In this document: positions 1-7,706 of the stretch, piece after piece
How positions within the stretch are numbered: position 1 is the stretch's first letter
How the letters are laid out: every line of letters starts with the position of its first letter
From: Cereibacter changlensis JA139
Lineage (GTDB): Bacteria > Pseudomonadota > Alphaproteobacteria > Rhodobacterales > Rhodobacteraceae
Direction: 5' to 3'
Length of the DNA: 54,090 nt
NCBI RefSeq assembly: GCF_003034985.1
Contig: NZ_PZKG01000016.1
Span: 1-54,090 of the forward strand
Position numbers and translations under genes: made by a program
Notes under the pieces: model-generated
Told to the model about the DNA's origin: nothing
The model's database searches: none
Seen by the model: the letters and a program-made list of their open reading frames with translations, nothing else

Positions 1-610
1 CGGGGGCCAGTTCGGCCAGCTTGGCCGCGGCCTGCTCGACGGACTGGGTGTAGTCTTCGCCCAGCATGGCCGAGGTCATCACCATGAGGCCCGAGCCGAG
101 GATCGAGGGCATCGAGGTGACGGCGATCTTGCCGGCATAGGCGGCATCCCAGAGCACGTTCAGCGAGGTCGGTTTCTCGGGCACCATCTCGGTGTTGTAG
201 ATGAGCACGAGGTTGTCGAAGGTGACGGCGGGGCCGTAGCCCTCCTGCACGGTGGCCTGCGGCACGAGATCGGCGAGGTTGGGGATCTCCTCGAGGCTGA
301 GCGGCGAGAGCAGGCCCTCCTTGTTGCCGATCAGCGCGGTGGAGACATCGAAGATCGCCACATCGGTCTGCGGGTCGCCAGCCTGCGAACGCAGGGCGCC
401 GAGGATGGCGGAAGAGGCGGTGTTGGAGAAGTAGTTCACCTTCACGCCGGGATATTTCGCCTCGAAGGGGGCGATGACGGCCTGGGTGTATTTGTCCTGG
501 AAGATGCCGGAATAGGCGGCCAGCGTGATCTCGCCCGAGATCTCGGACTGGGCATGGGCGGCGGTGGCGAGGAAGAGGGCCGAGGCGGCGAGGCTGAGGG
601 GGGTCTTCAT
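1..610 (-). CDS. ABC transporter extracellular solute-binding protein (N-terminal part; cut by window edge)
   Basis: This reading frame starts at an ATG on the minus strand and runs off the left edge, so about 203 N-terminal residues are visible. The first ~21 residues (MKTPLSLAASALFLATAAHA) form a Sec signal peptide ending in an AHA-type cleavage site. The mature part contains EITLAAYSGIFQDKYTQAVI and later VNYFSNTASSAILGALRSQ, the layout of periplasmic binding proteins for spermidine/putrescine or ferric iron. The ligand cannot be decided from this fragment. Its permease and ATPase genes should lie to the left of the window. A LysR-type box about 185 bp upstream (see 794-835) links it to the adjoining peptide-transporter module. 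Confidence 0.8.
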   Translation of the reverse strand, partial: MKTPLSLAASALFLATAAHAQSEISGEITLAAYSGIFQDKYTQAVIAPFEAKYPGVKVNYFSNTASSAILGALRSQAGDPQTDVAIFDVSTALIGNKEGLLSPLSLEEIPNLADLVPQATVQEGYGPAVTFDNLVLIYNTEMVPEKPTSLNVLWDAAYAGKIAVTSMPSILGSGLMVMTSAMLGEDYTQSVEQAAAKLAELAP

Positions 611-972
611 CGGGAACTCCTGTTGGATCGGGGCGGGCGGAGCGCAGCCGACCGCCGCCGCTTGCGCGGGCATCCGTGGGAGGAACGGATCGGAGGAGGG
701 CTGCGGCCCGGCCCGGAGGCGGGGAGGAAGTCGGCTGACGGGCTTCGTACGGCCCGTTCTGCCCCTGCGATGCAACGGGTTGTGGGGCGGCAAGTCCAAT
801 CGAATTTTCTTTATCTCTGCATCGAGAAAATTTGGTTTGGAGAGTTGAGAGGGTGGATGAGGGAGTTATTGCAAGTCCTTGTTTTGGAATATCATTGTCG
901 GGATGCGGAAATGCGGAAAACCGGCCGCTGCGAGGCGGCCGGATCTGGCGGGCGGGACAGGTGTCGGAGGCG
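611..972. other. Intergenic region upstream of the solute-binding protein gene
   Basis: There are 362 bp without a credible gene. The left half is GC-rich leader sequence. The AT-rich stretch around 790-900 stands out sharply from its surroundings and contains the regulatory dyad listed at 794-835. Short ORFs here lack family resemblance and normal codon bias. Confidence 0.6.
794..835 (-). promoter_or_regulatory. Candidate LysR-type operator, copy A of the GTCCAATCGAA box
   Basis: The box GTCCAATCGAA lies at 794-804 and a TTTGG half-site at 831-835, giving a CCAA...TTGG dyad. Inside it AATTTTCT (803-810) and AGAAAATT (825-832) form a perfect 8-bp inverted repeat. The same 11 bases recur at 9356-9366 and, inverted, at 9650-9660. 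It lies 184 bp upstream of the solute-binding protein start at 610. The regulator is inferred to be the LysR protein encoded at 2079-2996. Confidence 0.55.
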
Positions 973-1905
973 TCAGTAGCCGCGTTTGGCGTCGGCTATG
1001 TCGGCCACTGTTCCGGTCTCGTGGAAGGTGCGGATGTTCTTCGCCACGATCTTGCTGCCGGTGGGCGCGTCGATCAGCGAGGCGACATGCGGGGTGACGG
1101 TGATCGCCGGGTGATCCCAGAACGGATGGTCCTTCGGCAGCGGTTCGGTGTGGAACACGTCGAGCGTTGCGCCCTCGATCTGGCCGGAGGCGAGGGCGTC
1201 GATCAGGTCGCTGTCGACGAGGTGCTGGCCGCGGGCGGCATTGATCACGGCGGCGCCGCGCTTCAGCCGGTTGAAGGTGTCGGCGTTGAGGATGCCGCGG
1301 GTGCTTTCGGTGAGGGGAAGGAGGCAGACGAGGATCTCGGTCCCTTCGAGGAAGGCGCCGAACTCGGAGGCGCCGGCATAGGTGCGGATGCCCGGGATCT
1401 CCTTGGGGGAGCGGGACCAGCCGACGACCTGGAAGCCGATGGACGCCAGCAGCTCGGCCGCCGCGCCGCCGAGATTGCCGAGACCCATGATGCCGACGCG
1501 CCGCTCGGTGGCGGGGGGGACGACGATCTGCTCCCATTTGTGCGCGGTCTGGTTGGCCTGGATCTTCGGCAGCTGGCGGTGGTGGCGCAGGACGTGGAGC
1601 GCAATGTATTCCTTCATGCGCTGCGTGAGATCGGTGCCGACGGTGCGGATGATCGGCACGTCCTCGGGCAGCTTCTCATCGGCGAGCACATGGTCGATGC
1701 CCGCGCCGAGCGAGACGATGGCCTTGAGGTTGCGGTAGGGCGTCATGGCGCCGGTCGCGGGGCGCCAGACGACGGAATACTGGATCGCCTCGGGGTCGGG
1801 CTCCTTGCCGAGCGGATAGATGTTCCAGTCGGGCATGAGGTCGCGCAGCATCTGGCACCACCAGTCGGTCTTGTCGGCGGCGGGGAGGGAGACGATGATG
1901 CTCAT
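973..1905 (-). CDS. ghrA: Glyoxylate/hydroxypyruvate reductase A-type 2-hydroxyacid dehydrogenase
   Basis: The product has 310 residues and belongs to the D-isomer-specific 2-hydroxyacid dehydrogenases, GhrA subgroup; these reduce glyoxylate or hydroxypyruvate with NAD(P)H in the cytosol. The dinucleotide site is VGIMGLGNLGG (about residues 138-148). The catalytic Arg is in NAARGQHLVD, and the catalytic His is in TPHVASL. The C-terminus KRGY matches the RGY ending I recall for E. coli GhrA. The ATG at 1905 (MSIIVSLP) is preferred over an in-frame start 26 codons upstream, which adds an unrelated arginine-rich extension. It is divergent from the LysR gene, so both probably share the 1906-2078 control region. 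The true substrate could be another 2-oxoacid made by this module. Confidence 0.85.
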   Translation of the reverse strand: MSIIVSLPAADKTDWWCQMLRDLMPDWNIYPLGKEPDPEAIQYSVVWRPATGAMTPYRNLKAIVSLGAGIDHVLADEKLPEDVPIIRTVGTDLTQRMKEYIALHVLRHHRQLPKIQANQTAHKWEQIVVPPATERRVGIMGLGNLGGAAAELLASIGFQVVGWSRSPKEIPGIRTYAGASEFGAFLEGTEILVCLLPLTESTRGILNADTFNRLKRGAAVINAARGQHLVDSDLIDALASGQIEGATLDVFHTEPLPKDHPFWDHPAITVTPHVASLIDAPTGSKIVAKNIRTFHETGTVADIADAKRGY

Positions 1906-2028
1906 GGCGGAAATCCTCAAAACTCTGCGGTCGGGCCCGCGCTGGGGGCCGCTGTGGCGCTGGGTGGCTTTGGGTCCATTCACCGCAGGAGGGCGCGCGG
2001 GGTCAAAGCAATAATTCTGGTGCGTGCC

Positions 2029-2043
2029 ATAGAAGATTTTTAT
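2029..2043 (+). promoter_or_regulatory. Possible LysR autoregulatory site (ATA-N9-TAT)
   Basis: In the divergent gap between ghrA and the LysR gene, ATAGAAGATTTTTAT has ATA/TAT ends around nine bases, fitting the T-N11-A pattern of LysR-family sites. It lies 36 bp before the LysR start. It does not carry the GTCCAATCGAA box found at the other three sites, so assignment is weak. Confidence 0.3.
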
Positions 2044-2078
2044 GTGCCGCCCGGCCCCGGCTGCGCTAGAGTGCCGCC

Positions 2079-2996
2079 ATGAACTTCAAGCAGTTGGAAG
2101 CCTTCTACTGGCTCACCCGTCTCAAGAGCTACCAGCGCGTCGCGGATCACATCGGCCTGACGCAACCTGCGGTATCGGCGCGGATTTCGGGGCTGGAGGC
2201 CAGCTTCGGCGTGCCGCTGATGGACCGGACGCAGGCGGAATTCACCCTGACCGAACAGGGGCACGAGGTTGCCGAATATGCCGAGACCTTCCTCAACCTG
2301 AGCGAGGCGCTGACCAGCCGTCTGAGGACGAAGCAAAAGAAGCGTTATACCATCGGCGCCGTGGGCATGGTGACGAAGACATGGGGCGTCACGCTGCGGC
2401 GGAAGATCTCGCAGATGCCCGAGGGGCCGCTGGTGGATTTCCATTCCGGCTCCAACGTCGATCTGCGCCAGCAGGTGCGGTCGGGGGCGCTCGACATGGC
2501 CTTCGTCACCGGCGAGGCGGGGTTGCCGCAGATCCAGAACAGTTTCTCGGTGCTCTACCGCATCGGCTGGGTGGCGCGGCCCGATGTGGTGGGCGAGGTC
2601 ACCCGCCCGCTGACGCCGGATGAGCTGCGCGAGCTGCCGCTGATCCTCTATCCGCACAGCTCGCCACTGTTCGGGCCGGTGGCCGATCTGGTGGAGGAGA
2701 CCAAGCGGCGGCCCAATGCGCGCCATACCGGCAATTCGCTGGGCACGATCTGCGATCTGGTGCGGCTGGGCTATGGCGCCTCGGCGGTGCCGCTGGCGGC
2801 GCTGGAGCAGGAGATTTCCACGGGGATGCTGGTTGAACTGCCGACGACGGTGCAGCTGGCGCCGCTCGACGTGCGCTGCGTGCATCTGAACAAGGCGCGC
2901 AAGGCGCAGACCGAGGAGATCTTCGCGCTGGCGCGGCAGGCGGCGGAGGAATGGGCCACGGCGCATCCGCGCTACGTGGCCTTCCGCCCCGCCTGA
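2079..2996 (+). CDS. LysR-family transcriptional regulator
   Basis: The product has 305 residues, the usual LysR length. The N-terminal winged helix-turn-helix is clear: MNFKQLEAFYWLTRLKSYQR, then ADHIGLTQPAVSARISGLE with the recognition helix at about residues 27-47. It is followed by an effector-binding domain that resembles a periplasmic binding protein. The gene stands alone on the plus strand between leftward metabolic and transport genes, the usual position of a local regulator. Three matching boxes (794, 9356, 9660) near transporter and enzyme genes are its likely targets. The co-inducer is unknown. It ends just before a hairpin shared with the convergent creatininase gene. Confidence 0.93.
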   Translation: MNFKQLEAFYWLTRLKSYQRVADHIGLTQPAVSARISGLEASFGVPLMDRTQAEFTLTEQGHEVAEYAETFLNLSEALTSRLRTKQKKRYTIGAVGMVTKTWGVTLRRKISQMPEGPLVDFHSGSNVDLRQQVRSGALDMAFVTGEAGLPQIQNSFSVLYRIGWVARPDVVGEVTRPLTPDELRELPLILYPHSSPLFGPVADLVEETKRRPNARHTGNSLGTICDLVRLGYGASAVPLAALEQEISTGMLVELPTTVQLAPLDVRCVHLNKARKAQTEEIFALARQAAEEWATAHPRYVAFRPA

Positions 2997-2999
2997 GCC

Positions 3000-3023
3000 G
3001 CGGCGGCGACCGAGGGCCGCCGC
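3000..3023. terminator. GC-rich hairpin between convergent genes
   Basis: The 8-bp perfect stem GCGGCGGC / GCCGCCGC encloses an 8-nt loop between the ends of the LysR gene and the convergent creatininase-family gene. There is no T tract on either side, so it would act as a weak or factor-assisted bidirectional terminator. Confidence 0.4.
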
Positions 3024-3037
3024 CGCCGGGCGGGTCG

Positions 3038-3850
3038 TCAGCCCTTGAAGCCGGTGGCGACGTGGTCGCGGATGAAGCCCGCGCCGATCCGCACCAGACG
3101 CTCGCTCAGCGCCTTGCCGGTTTCGGCGGAGCAATGTTTCGGGTCGCCGCCCCAGACGCCATGCGGCGCGGTCTCGATCGCCTCGATCGGGGCTTGCAGC
3201 CGGGCGCCGTCGTATTTGAGCGCGGCGAAGCCCGCCACATCGACGCCGAGCGCCTTCTGCCCGACGGGCGGGGCCTGTTTCAGATCCATGCGCAGGATCT
3301 CGGGGTAGTAGTGCAGGCCGATGGAGGTCAGCGGGTCGCCGCCGTGGCCGGAGGATTTCGCCGCCGCTTCCGGGCCGAGGATGTCCTTCAGGAGTTCGTA
3401 GCTGATCTGCCAGAGATACATCGAGGCGACGAACATGCCGTTCTTCTGGCGCCACTTCAGCGCGACCTCGTTGATCGGCCCCACATTGCCGCCGTGGCCG
3501 TTGATGACGAGCACCTTGGTCAGGCCATGGCGGGCGAGGCTGGCGAACATGTCGTCGAGCAGGGCCACGAGGGTCGACTGGCTGATGGCGATGCCGCCAT
3601 GCGAGGAGCCGAAGTAGTCGGCGCCGCCGAAGGGGATCACCGGGGCGATGAAGGTCGGCACGCCCTCGGCGCGGGCGGCGCGGGCGATGTCGAGCGCCAC
3701 AGCCTCGGCGGCAAGATAGTCGCCCATCGGCGCATGGGTGCCCTGATCCTCGAGCGAGCCCATCGGCAGCAGGATCACCGCCTCGTCGGTCAGGTATTGC
3801 CGCGCCTCTTCGCTGGTCAGTTCGGCGATCTTCAGTTTCTCGGTCATCAT
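3038..3850 (-). CDS. Creatininase-family amidohydrolase, variant metal site
   Basis: The product has 270 residues (or 269 from the second ATG). Creatininase-family enzymes are cytosolic metal-dependent hydrolases of cyclic or linear amides. The fold signature is present: LLPMGSLEDQGTHAPMGDY (about 28-46), VINGHGGNVG, and SGHGGDPLTS. Compared with the classical GSxEQHGpHLPxGTD and HAGExETS motifs, the first His of EQH is replaced by Gln and the HAGE Glu by Asp, so metal binding or substrate may differ from true creatininase. The gene sits just upstream of the ABC transporter genes on the map but at the 3' end of the same leftward series, six bases after the ATPase stop. It probably processes a substrate imported by that transporter. 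Do not read it as creatinine-degrading without testing. Confidence 0.85.
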   Translation of the reverse strand: MMTEKLKIAELTSEEARQYLTDEAVILLPMGSLEDQGTHAPMGDYLAAEAVALDIARAARAEGVPTFIAPVIPFGGADYFGSSHGGIAISQSTLVALLDDMFASLARHGLTKVLVINGHGGNVGPINEVALKWRQKNGMFVASMYLWQISYELLKDILGPEAAAKSSGHGGDPLTSIGLHYYPEILRMDLKQAPPVGQKALGVDVAGFAALKYDGARLQAPIEAIETAPHGVWGGDPKHCSAETGKALSERLVRIGAGFIRDHVATGFKG

Positions 3851-3855
3851 CTTCT

Positions 3856-4827
3856 TCAGGTTCCTTGCAGGATGTCGTCGCGGATGCAGGCCTTGAGACG
3901 GCCTTCTCCTGCCGGGCGGAGCTCCGGCGCCGTTTCGGCGCAGGCGGGCAGGGCATAGGGGCAGCGGCTGCGGAAGACGCAGCCGGAGGGCGGGGTGAGG
4001 GGCGAGGGAATCTCGCCCGTCAGGCGGATGCGGTCGGGCGCATGGCCGAGGCTCGGCTCCGCCGAGATCAGTGCGGCGGTATAGGGATGGCGGGGGGCGA
4101 AATGCACCTGATCGGCGCCGCCCACCTCCATCACCCGGCCGAGATAGAGCACCATCACCCGGTCGGAGATGTAGCGCACCACAGAGAGGTCATGGCTGAT
4201 GAAGAGGAGCGAGATGCCGGTTTTCGCCCGCAGATCGGCCAGCAGGTTCAGCACCTGCGCCTGGATCGAGACGTCGAGCGCCGAGACCGCCTCGTCGCAG
4301 ACGATGAACTTCGGCTCCACCGCGAGGGCGCGGGCGATGCCGATGCGCTGGCGCTGGCCGCCGGAGAATTCATGCGGGCGGCGGTCGAGGAAGATCGGGT
4401 TGAGGCCGACCATCTCCATCAGCGCGGTGAGGCGGGGCTGGCGGGCCGCGCCCCTGTGCAGGTCGTGGGTGTCGAGCGCCTCGGAGAGCACGGCGCGCAC
4501 GGTCTTGCGCGGGTCGAGACTGGCGTAGGGATCCTGGAAGATGATCTGCATGTCCTTGCGCAGGCGGCGCAGATCGGCGCTGGGCAGGGTGTTCAGATCC
4601 TGCCCGTCGAAGCGCATCGCCTGCGATGAGGAGGGGATCAGCCGCAGGATGGCCTTGCCGATGGTGCTCTTGCCCGAGCCGCTTTCGCCCACCAGTCCCA
4701 GCACCTCGCCGGGCTGCACGGTCAGGCTCACGTCGCGCAGCACCTGCATCATGCGCTTGCCGAAGAGGCCCTTGCGACCGGCGGGGTAGCTCTTGTTCAG
4801 GCCACGGACTTCGAGGAGCGGGGTCAT
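3856..4827 (-). CDS. Peptide/nickel-type ABC transporter ATP-binding protein (OppF/DppF-like)
   Basis: The 323-residue ATPase energises the importer encoded immediately upstream. It has Walker [13 protein letters not shown] (about 41-52), Q-loop IIFQDPYASLDP, signature FSGGQRQRIGIARAL, Walker B FIVCDEAVSALDV and H-loop FISHD. The C-terminal oligopeptide-transporter extension carries the CVFRSRCPYALPAC cysteine cluster typical of OppD/DppF proteins. The ATG at 4827 overlaps the TGA of the upstream gene (ATGA), so translation is coupled. It pairs with the second ATPase domain contained in the fused protein at 4824-6749. Confidence 0.92.
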   Translation of the reverse strand: MTPLLEVRGLNKSYPAGRKGLFGKRMMQVLRDVSLTVQPGEVLGLVGESGSGKSTIGKAILRLIPSSSQAMRFDGQDLNTLPSADLRRLRKDMQIIFQDPYASLDPRKTVRAVLSEALDTHDLHRGAARQPRLTALMEMVGLNPIFLDRRPHEFSGGQRQRIGIARALAVEPKFIVCDEAVSALDVSIQAQVLNLLADLRAKTGISLLFISHDLSVVRYISDRVMVLYLGRVMEVGGADQVHFAPRHPYTAALISAEPSLGHAPDRIRLTGEIPSPLTPPSGCVFRSRCPYALPACAETAPELRPAGEGRLKACIRDDILQGT

Positions 4828-6749
4828 GCGGCCTCCTGTGCTTCGGGGGCGCGGATGCAGCGGGCGGCGCGGCTGCCGTCGGCGCTGGCAAAGAGCGGCG
4901 GGCGGGCCTCGGCACAGGCGGGAAGGGCCATCGGGCAGCGGTCGCGGAAGCTGCAGCCGGAGGGGCGGGCATCGGGCAGGGGCGGGGTGCCGCTGATCGC
5001 CTGCAGCCGGTCGCCGCGGGCGGAATGCAGATCGGCATGGGCCGAGGGCATGCTTTCCATCAGGGCGCGGGTGTAGGGGTGGTGCGGGTCGGTGAGCACC
5101 TGTTGGGCCGGGCCTTCCTCGACCACCTGACCGGAATACATCACCACGACGCGGTCGGCGATTTCGGAGACGATGCCGAGGTTGTGGCTGATGAAGAGGA
5201 GGCTCAACCCGTCGGCGTAGTCCTGGCGCAGCTTCTGCAGCAGTTCGATAATCTCGGCCTGGATGGTCACGTCGAGCGCCGTGGTGGGCTCGTCGGCGAT
5301 GAGGAGGCGCGGCTCGCAGGTCAGCGCCATGGCGATCATCACCCGCTGACGCATGCCGCCCGACATCTCGTGCGGGTAGCCGTCGAAGCGGCGCGCGGCC
5401 TCGTTGATGCCGACCAGCTCCAGCAGGGCGATGGCGCGGCTGCGGGCCTCGGCGCGCGGCATCTTGCGGTGCGACAGGATCGCCTCGACCATCTGGGCGC
5501 CGACCTTGTGGATCGGGTTCAGCGAGGTCATCGGCTCCTGGAAGATCATGGCGACATCGTTGCCGCGCACGTCCTCCAGCGCCTTGGGGCCGAGCGCGCC
5601 GAGATCGACCATGCCGCCCTGCTTGCGGCGCAGGTGCAGCGCGCCGTCGGCCTGCCGGATCGCGCCGGGTAGCAGGCCCATGATGGCGAGCGAGGTCAGG
5701 GACTTGCCCGAGCCGCTCTCGCCCACGAGGGCGGTGCACTGATTGGCGCGCAGGGTGAGCGAGACATCCTCGATCACGTCCACGGCGCCTTTCGGGTGGC
5801 GCAGCTCCAGCCGCAGGTCGCGGACCGAGGCGATGACATCGGCCTCCTCCTGCACCGGGGCGCGGCCCGGCGCGGGGACGGAGGTCACATCCTTGCCGCC
5901 CGCATTGCCCTTAGGGTCGAGCGTGTCGCGCAGGCGGTCGCAGAAGAAGTTGATGGCGTAGATCGTCAGGGTGAGGGCGACGCAGGGGATGAGGATGCCC
6001 AGCGGGTCCTGGTTCATGAAGGCGCGGGCGCCGCGGATCATCTGGCCCCAGGAGGGCGCGGGCGGCACGACGCCGAGGCCGAGGAAGGACAGCCCGCTCT
6101 CGATGGTGATCGCGGCGGCGGCGGTGAGGGAATACTGCACCGAGACCGGGCCCGCGATGTTCGGCAGGATGGTCTTGAGCACGATGCGGTGCGAGGGGGT
6201 GCCGAGGGCGCGGGAGGCCTCGACGAAATCCAGCGCCGAGACGCGCAGGGCTTCGGAGAAGGCGATGCGGGCGAAGGCGGGGAAGTAGAGGATCGACAGC
6301 ACCGCCACCAGCGTGTCGGCGCCGGGGCCGAAGAGGGTGACGACGAGCAGCGCCAGCAGGATCGGCGGGAAGCAGAGCACCACATCGGCAAGGCGGGTGG
6401 TGACGAACTCGAACGGTCCGCGGAAATAGGCGCCGATCAGGCCGAAGAGCGTGCCGATGACGCAGGCGATGGAGGTGGCGACGAAGGCCACGGTCAGCGA
6501 GACCTGCCCGCCATAGAGCACGCGGGCCAAGCGGTCGCGGCCGAACTCGTCCTGTCCCAGCCAGTGTTCCCAGCTCGGGGCGGCGAGGCGGTCGCGGACC
6601 GATATCTGCACCGGGTCGTAGGGGGTGAGGAGCGGGGCGGCGAAAGGGGTGACGATCAGCAGCGCCAGAAGCACGGCGGGCAGGATCATCCGCTTCGGCA
6701 GCTTCGGAAGGCGGCGGCTGCGGCGGGCGGCGAGGGGAAGGGCGGTCAT
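4824..6749 (-). CDS. Fused peptide/nickel-type ABC permease (DppC-like) and ATPase (DppD-like)
   Basis: A single 641-residue chain joins two normally separate subunits. Residues about 1-285 are a DppC-type permease: the first membrane helix is around 20-42, the DPVQ...[20 protein letters not shown] linker is present, and the EAA loop is near [20 protein letters not shown]. After a short Pro/Ala-rich linker (about 285-305) comes a complete DppD ATPase with Walker [12 protein letters not shown]-loop [11 protein letters not shown], signature [15 protein letters not shown], Walker [15 protein letters not shown]-loop FISHN, and the [14 protein letters not shown] cysteine motif. The frame runs uninterrupted through the linker, so the fusion is real in this sequence. 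Permease/ATPase fusions of this class are known in Proteobacteria. It overlaps both neighbours by ATGA. Confidence 0.92.
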   Translation of the reverse strand: MTALPLAARRSRRLPKLPKRMILPAVLLALLIVTPFAAPLLTPYDPVQISVRDRLAAPSWEHWLGQDEFGRDRLARVLYGGQVSLTVAFVATSIACVIGTLFGLIGAYFRGPFEFVTTRLADVVLCFPPILLALLVVTLFGPGADTLVAVLSILYFPAFARIAFSEALRVSALDFVEASRALGTPSHRIVLKTILPNIAGPVSVQYSLTAAAAITIESGLSFLGLGVVPPAPSWGQMIRGARAFMNQDPLGILIPCVALTLTIYAINFFCDRLRDTLDPKGNAGGKDVTSVPAPGRAPVQEEADVIASVRDLRLELRHPKGAVDVIEDVSLTLRANQCTALVGESGSGKSLTSLAIMGLLPGAIRQADGALHLRRKQGGMVDLGALGPKALEDVRGNDVAMIFQEPMTSLNPIHKVGAQMVEAILSHRKMPRAEARSRAIALLELVGINEAARRFDGYPHEMSGGMRQRVMIAMALTCEPRLLIADEPTTALDVTIQAEIIELLQKLRQDYADGLSLLFISHNLGIVSEIADRVVVMYSGQVVEEGPAQQVLTDPHHPYTRALMESMPSAHADLHSARGDRLQAISGTPPLPDARPSGCSFRDRCPMALPACAEARPPLFASADGSRAARCIRAPEAQEAA

Positions 6750-7699
6750 TGCAGGGCGATCCTCGGGTCGAGGAGGGAGTAGAGGATATCGATCACCAGA
6801 TTGATGCCGATGAAGATGGCGGCGACCGTCAGGATGATGGCGCGCACGGTGGGGTAGTCGCGCTGCTCCACCGCCGTCACCAGCAGGCCGCTGAGCCCGG
6901 GCCAGTTGTAGACGAACTCGACGAGCACGGTGGAGCCGAGCAGGATGCCGAGCTGCAGGCCGACCACGGTGATGACCGGGCCGAGCGCGTTCCGCAGGAT
7001 GTGGCGGCGCACCACGAGGCCGCGGCTGAGGCCCTTGGCGGTGGCGGTGCGGACCCAGTCATGGCCGCGCATCTCGAGCACCGAGGCGCGGGTCATGCGG
7101 AAGATGATGGTCGAGAGATGCAGCGCCACGGTGACGGCGGGCAGGATGAGCATCTGCAGATGCTGTGCCGGGTCTTCTGCGAAGGCGACGTAGCCGCCCG
7201 CGGGCAGCACGCCCAGCACCTGCGCGAAGACATAGATGAAGAGCGTGCCCAGCACGAAGCCGGGGATCGAGGTCAGGAGCGCGTTGAGCCCCGAGGTGAT
7301 CCCGTCGAATCGCCCGCCGGCGCGCAAGCCCGCCAGCGTGCCCGCCGGGATCGACAGCAGAAGGGCAAGCACCGCGCCCGCCGCGATGATCTCCAGCGTG
7401 CGGGGCAGGCGGAGGGCGATGGCCTCGGCGATGGAGGAGCCGTCGACGATGGACGTCCCGAAGTCGAAGCGCAGGCTGTCGCCGAGGAAGGTCAGGTATT
7501 GCTGGAGCAGGGGCCGGTCGAGCCCCATCTCCAGCCGCAGGTTCCGGATCGCCTCCTCCGAGGCACTGCCGCCGCCGGTGGAGAGCAGCAGTTCCGCAGG
7601 ATCGCCGGGCACGATGGCCAGCATGGAAAAGATGATCGTGCCGACGACGAGCAGCATGGCGAGCGCTGTCGCCACGCGACGGAGGAGGAAAGCCAGCAT
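6746..7699 (-). CDS. Peptide/nickel-type ABC transporter permease (DppB-like)
   Basis: The 317-residue inner-membrane permease has six predicted helices, the first at about 8-30 (FLLRRVATALAMLLVVGTII). It has the family IVPGDPAE motif after helix 1 and the cytoplasmic EAA loop near EMRGHDWVRTATAKGLSR. It ends in ILYSLLDPRIAL, the usual DppB C-terminus (YxxLDPRI). It forms the membrane channel with the permease half of the fused protein at 4824-6749, which it overlaps by four bases. It starts 7 bp after the solute-binding protein stop. Confidence 0.93.
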   Translation of the reverse strand: MLAFLLRRVATALAMLLVVGTIIFSMLAIVPGDPAELLLSTGGGSASEEAIRNLRLEMGLDRPLLQQYLTFLGDSLRFDFGTSIVDGSSIAEAIALRLPRTLEIIAAGAVLALLLSIPAGTLAGLRAGGRFDGITSGLNALLTSIPGFVLGTLFIYVFAQVLGVLPAGGYVAFAEDPAQHLQMLILPAVTVALHLSTIIFRMTRASVLEMRGHDWVRTATAKGLSRGLVVRRHILRNALGPVITVVGLQLGILLGSTVLVEFVYNWPGLSGLLVTAVEQRDYPTVRAIILTVAAIFIGINLVIDILYSLLDPRIALQ

Positions 7700-7706
7700 G
7701 CGCGCC

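Noticed and set aside
832-2082. Long plus-strand ORF of 416 residues
   Set aside because: It is the antisense shadow of ghrA. Long open shadow frames are expected in such GC-rich DNA.
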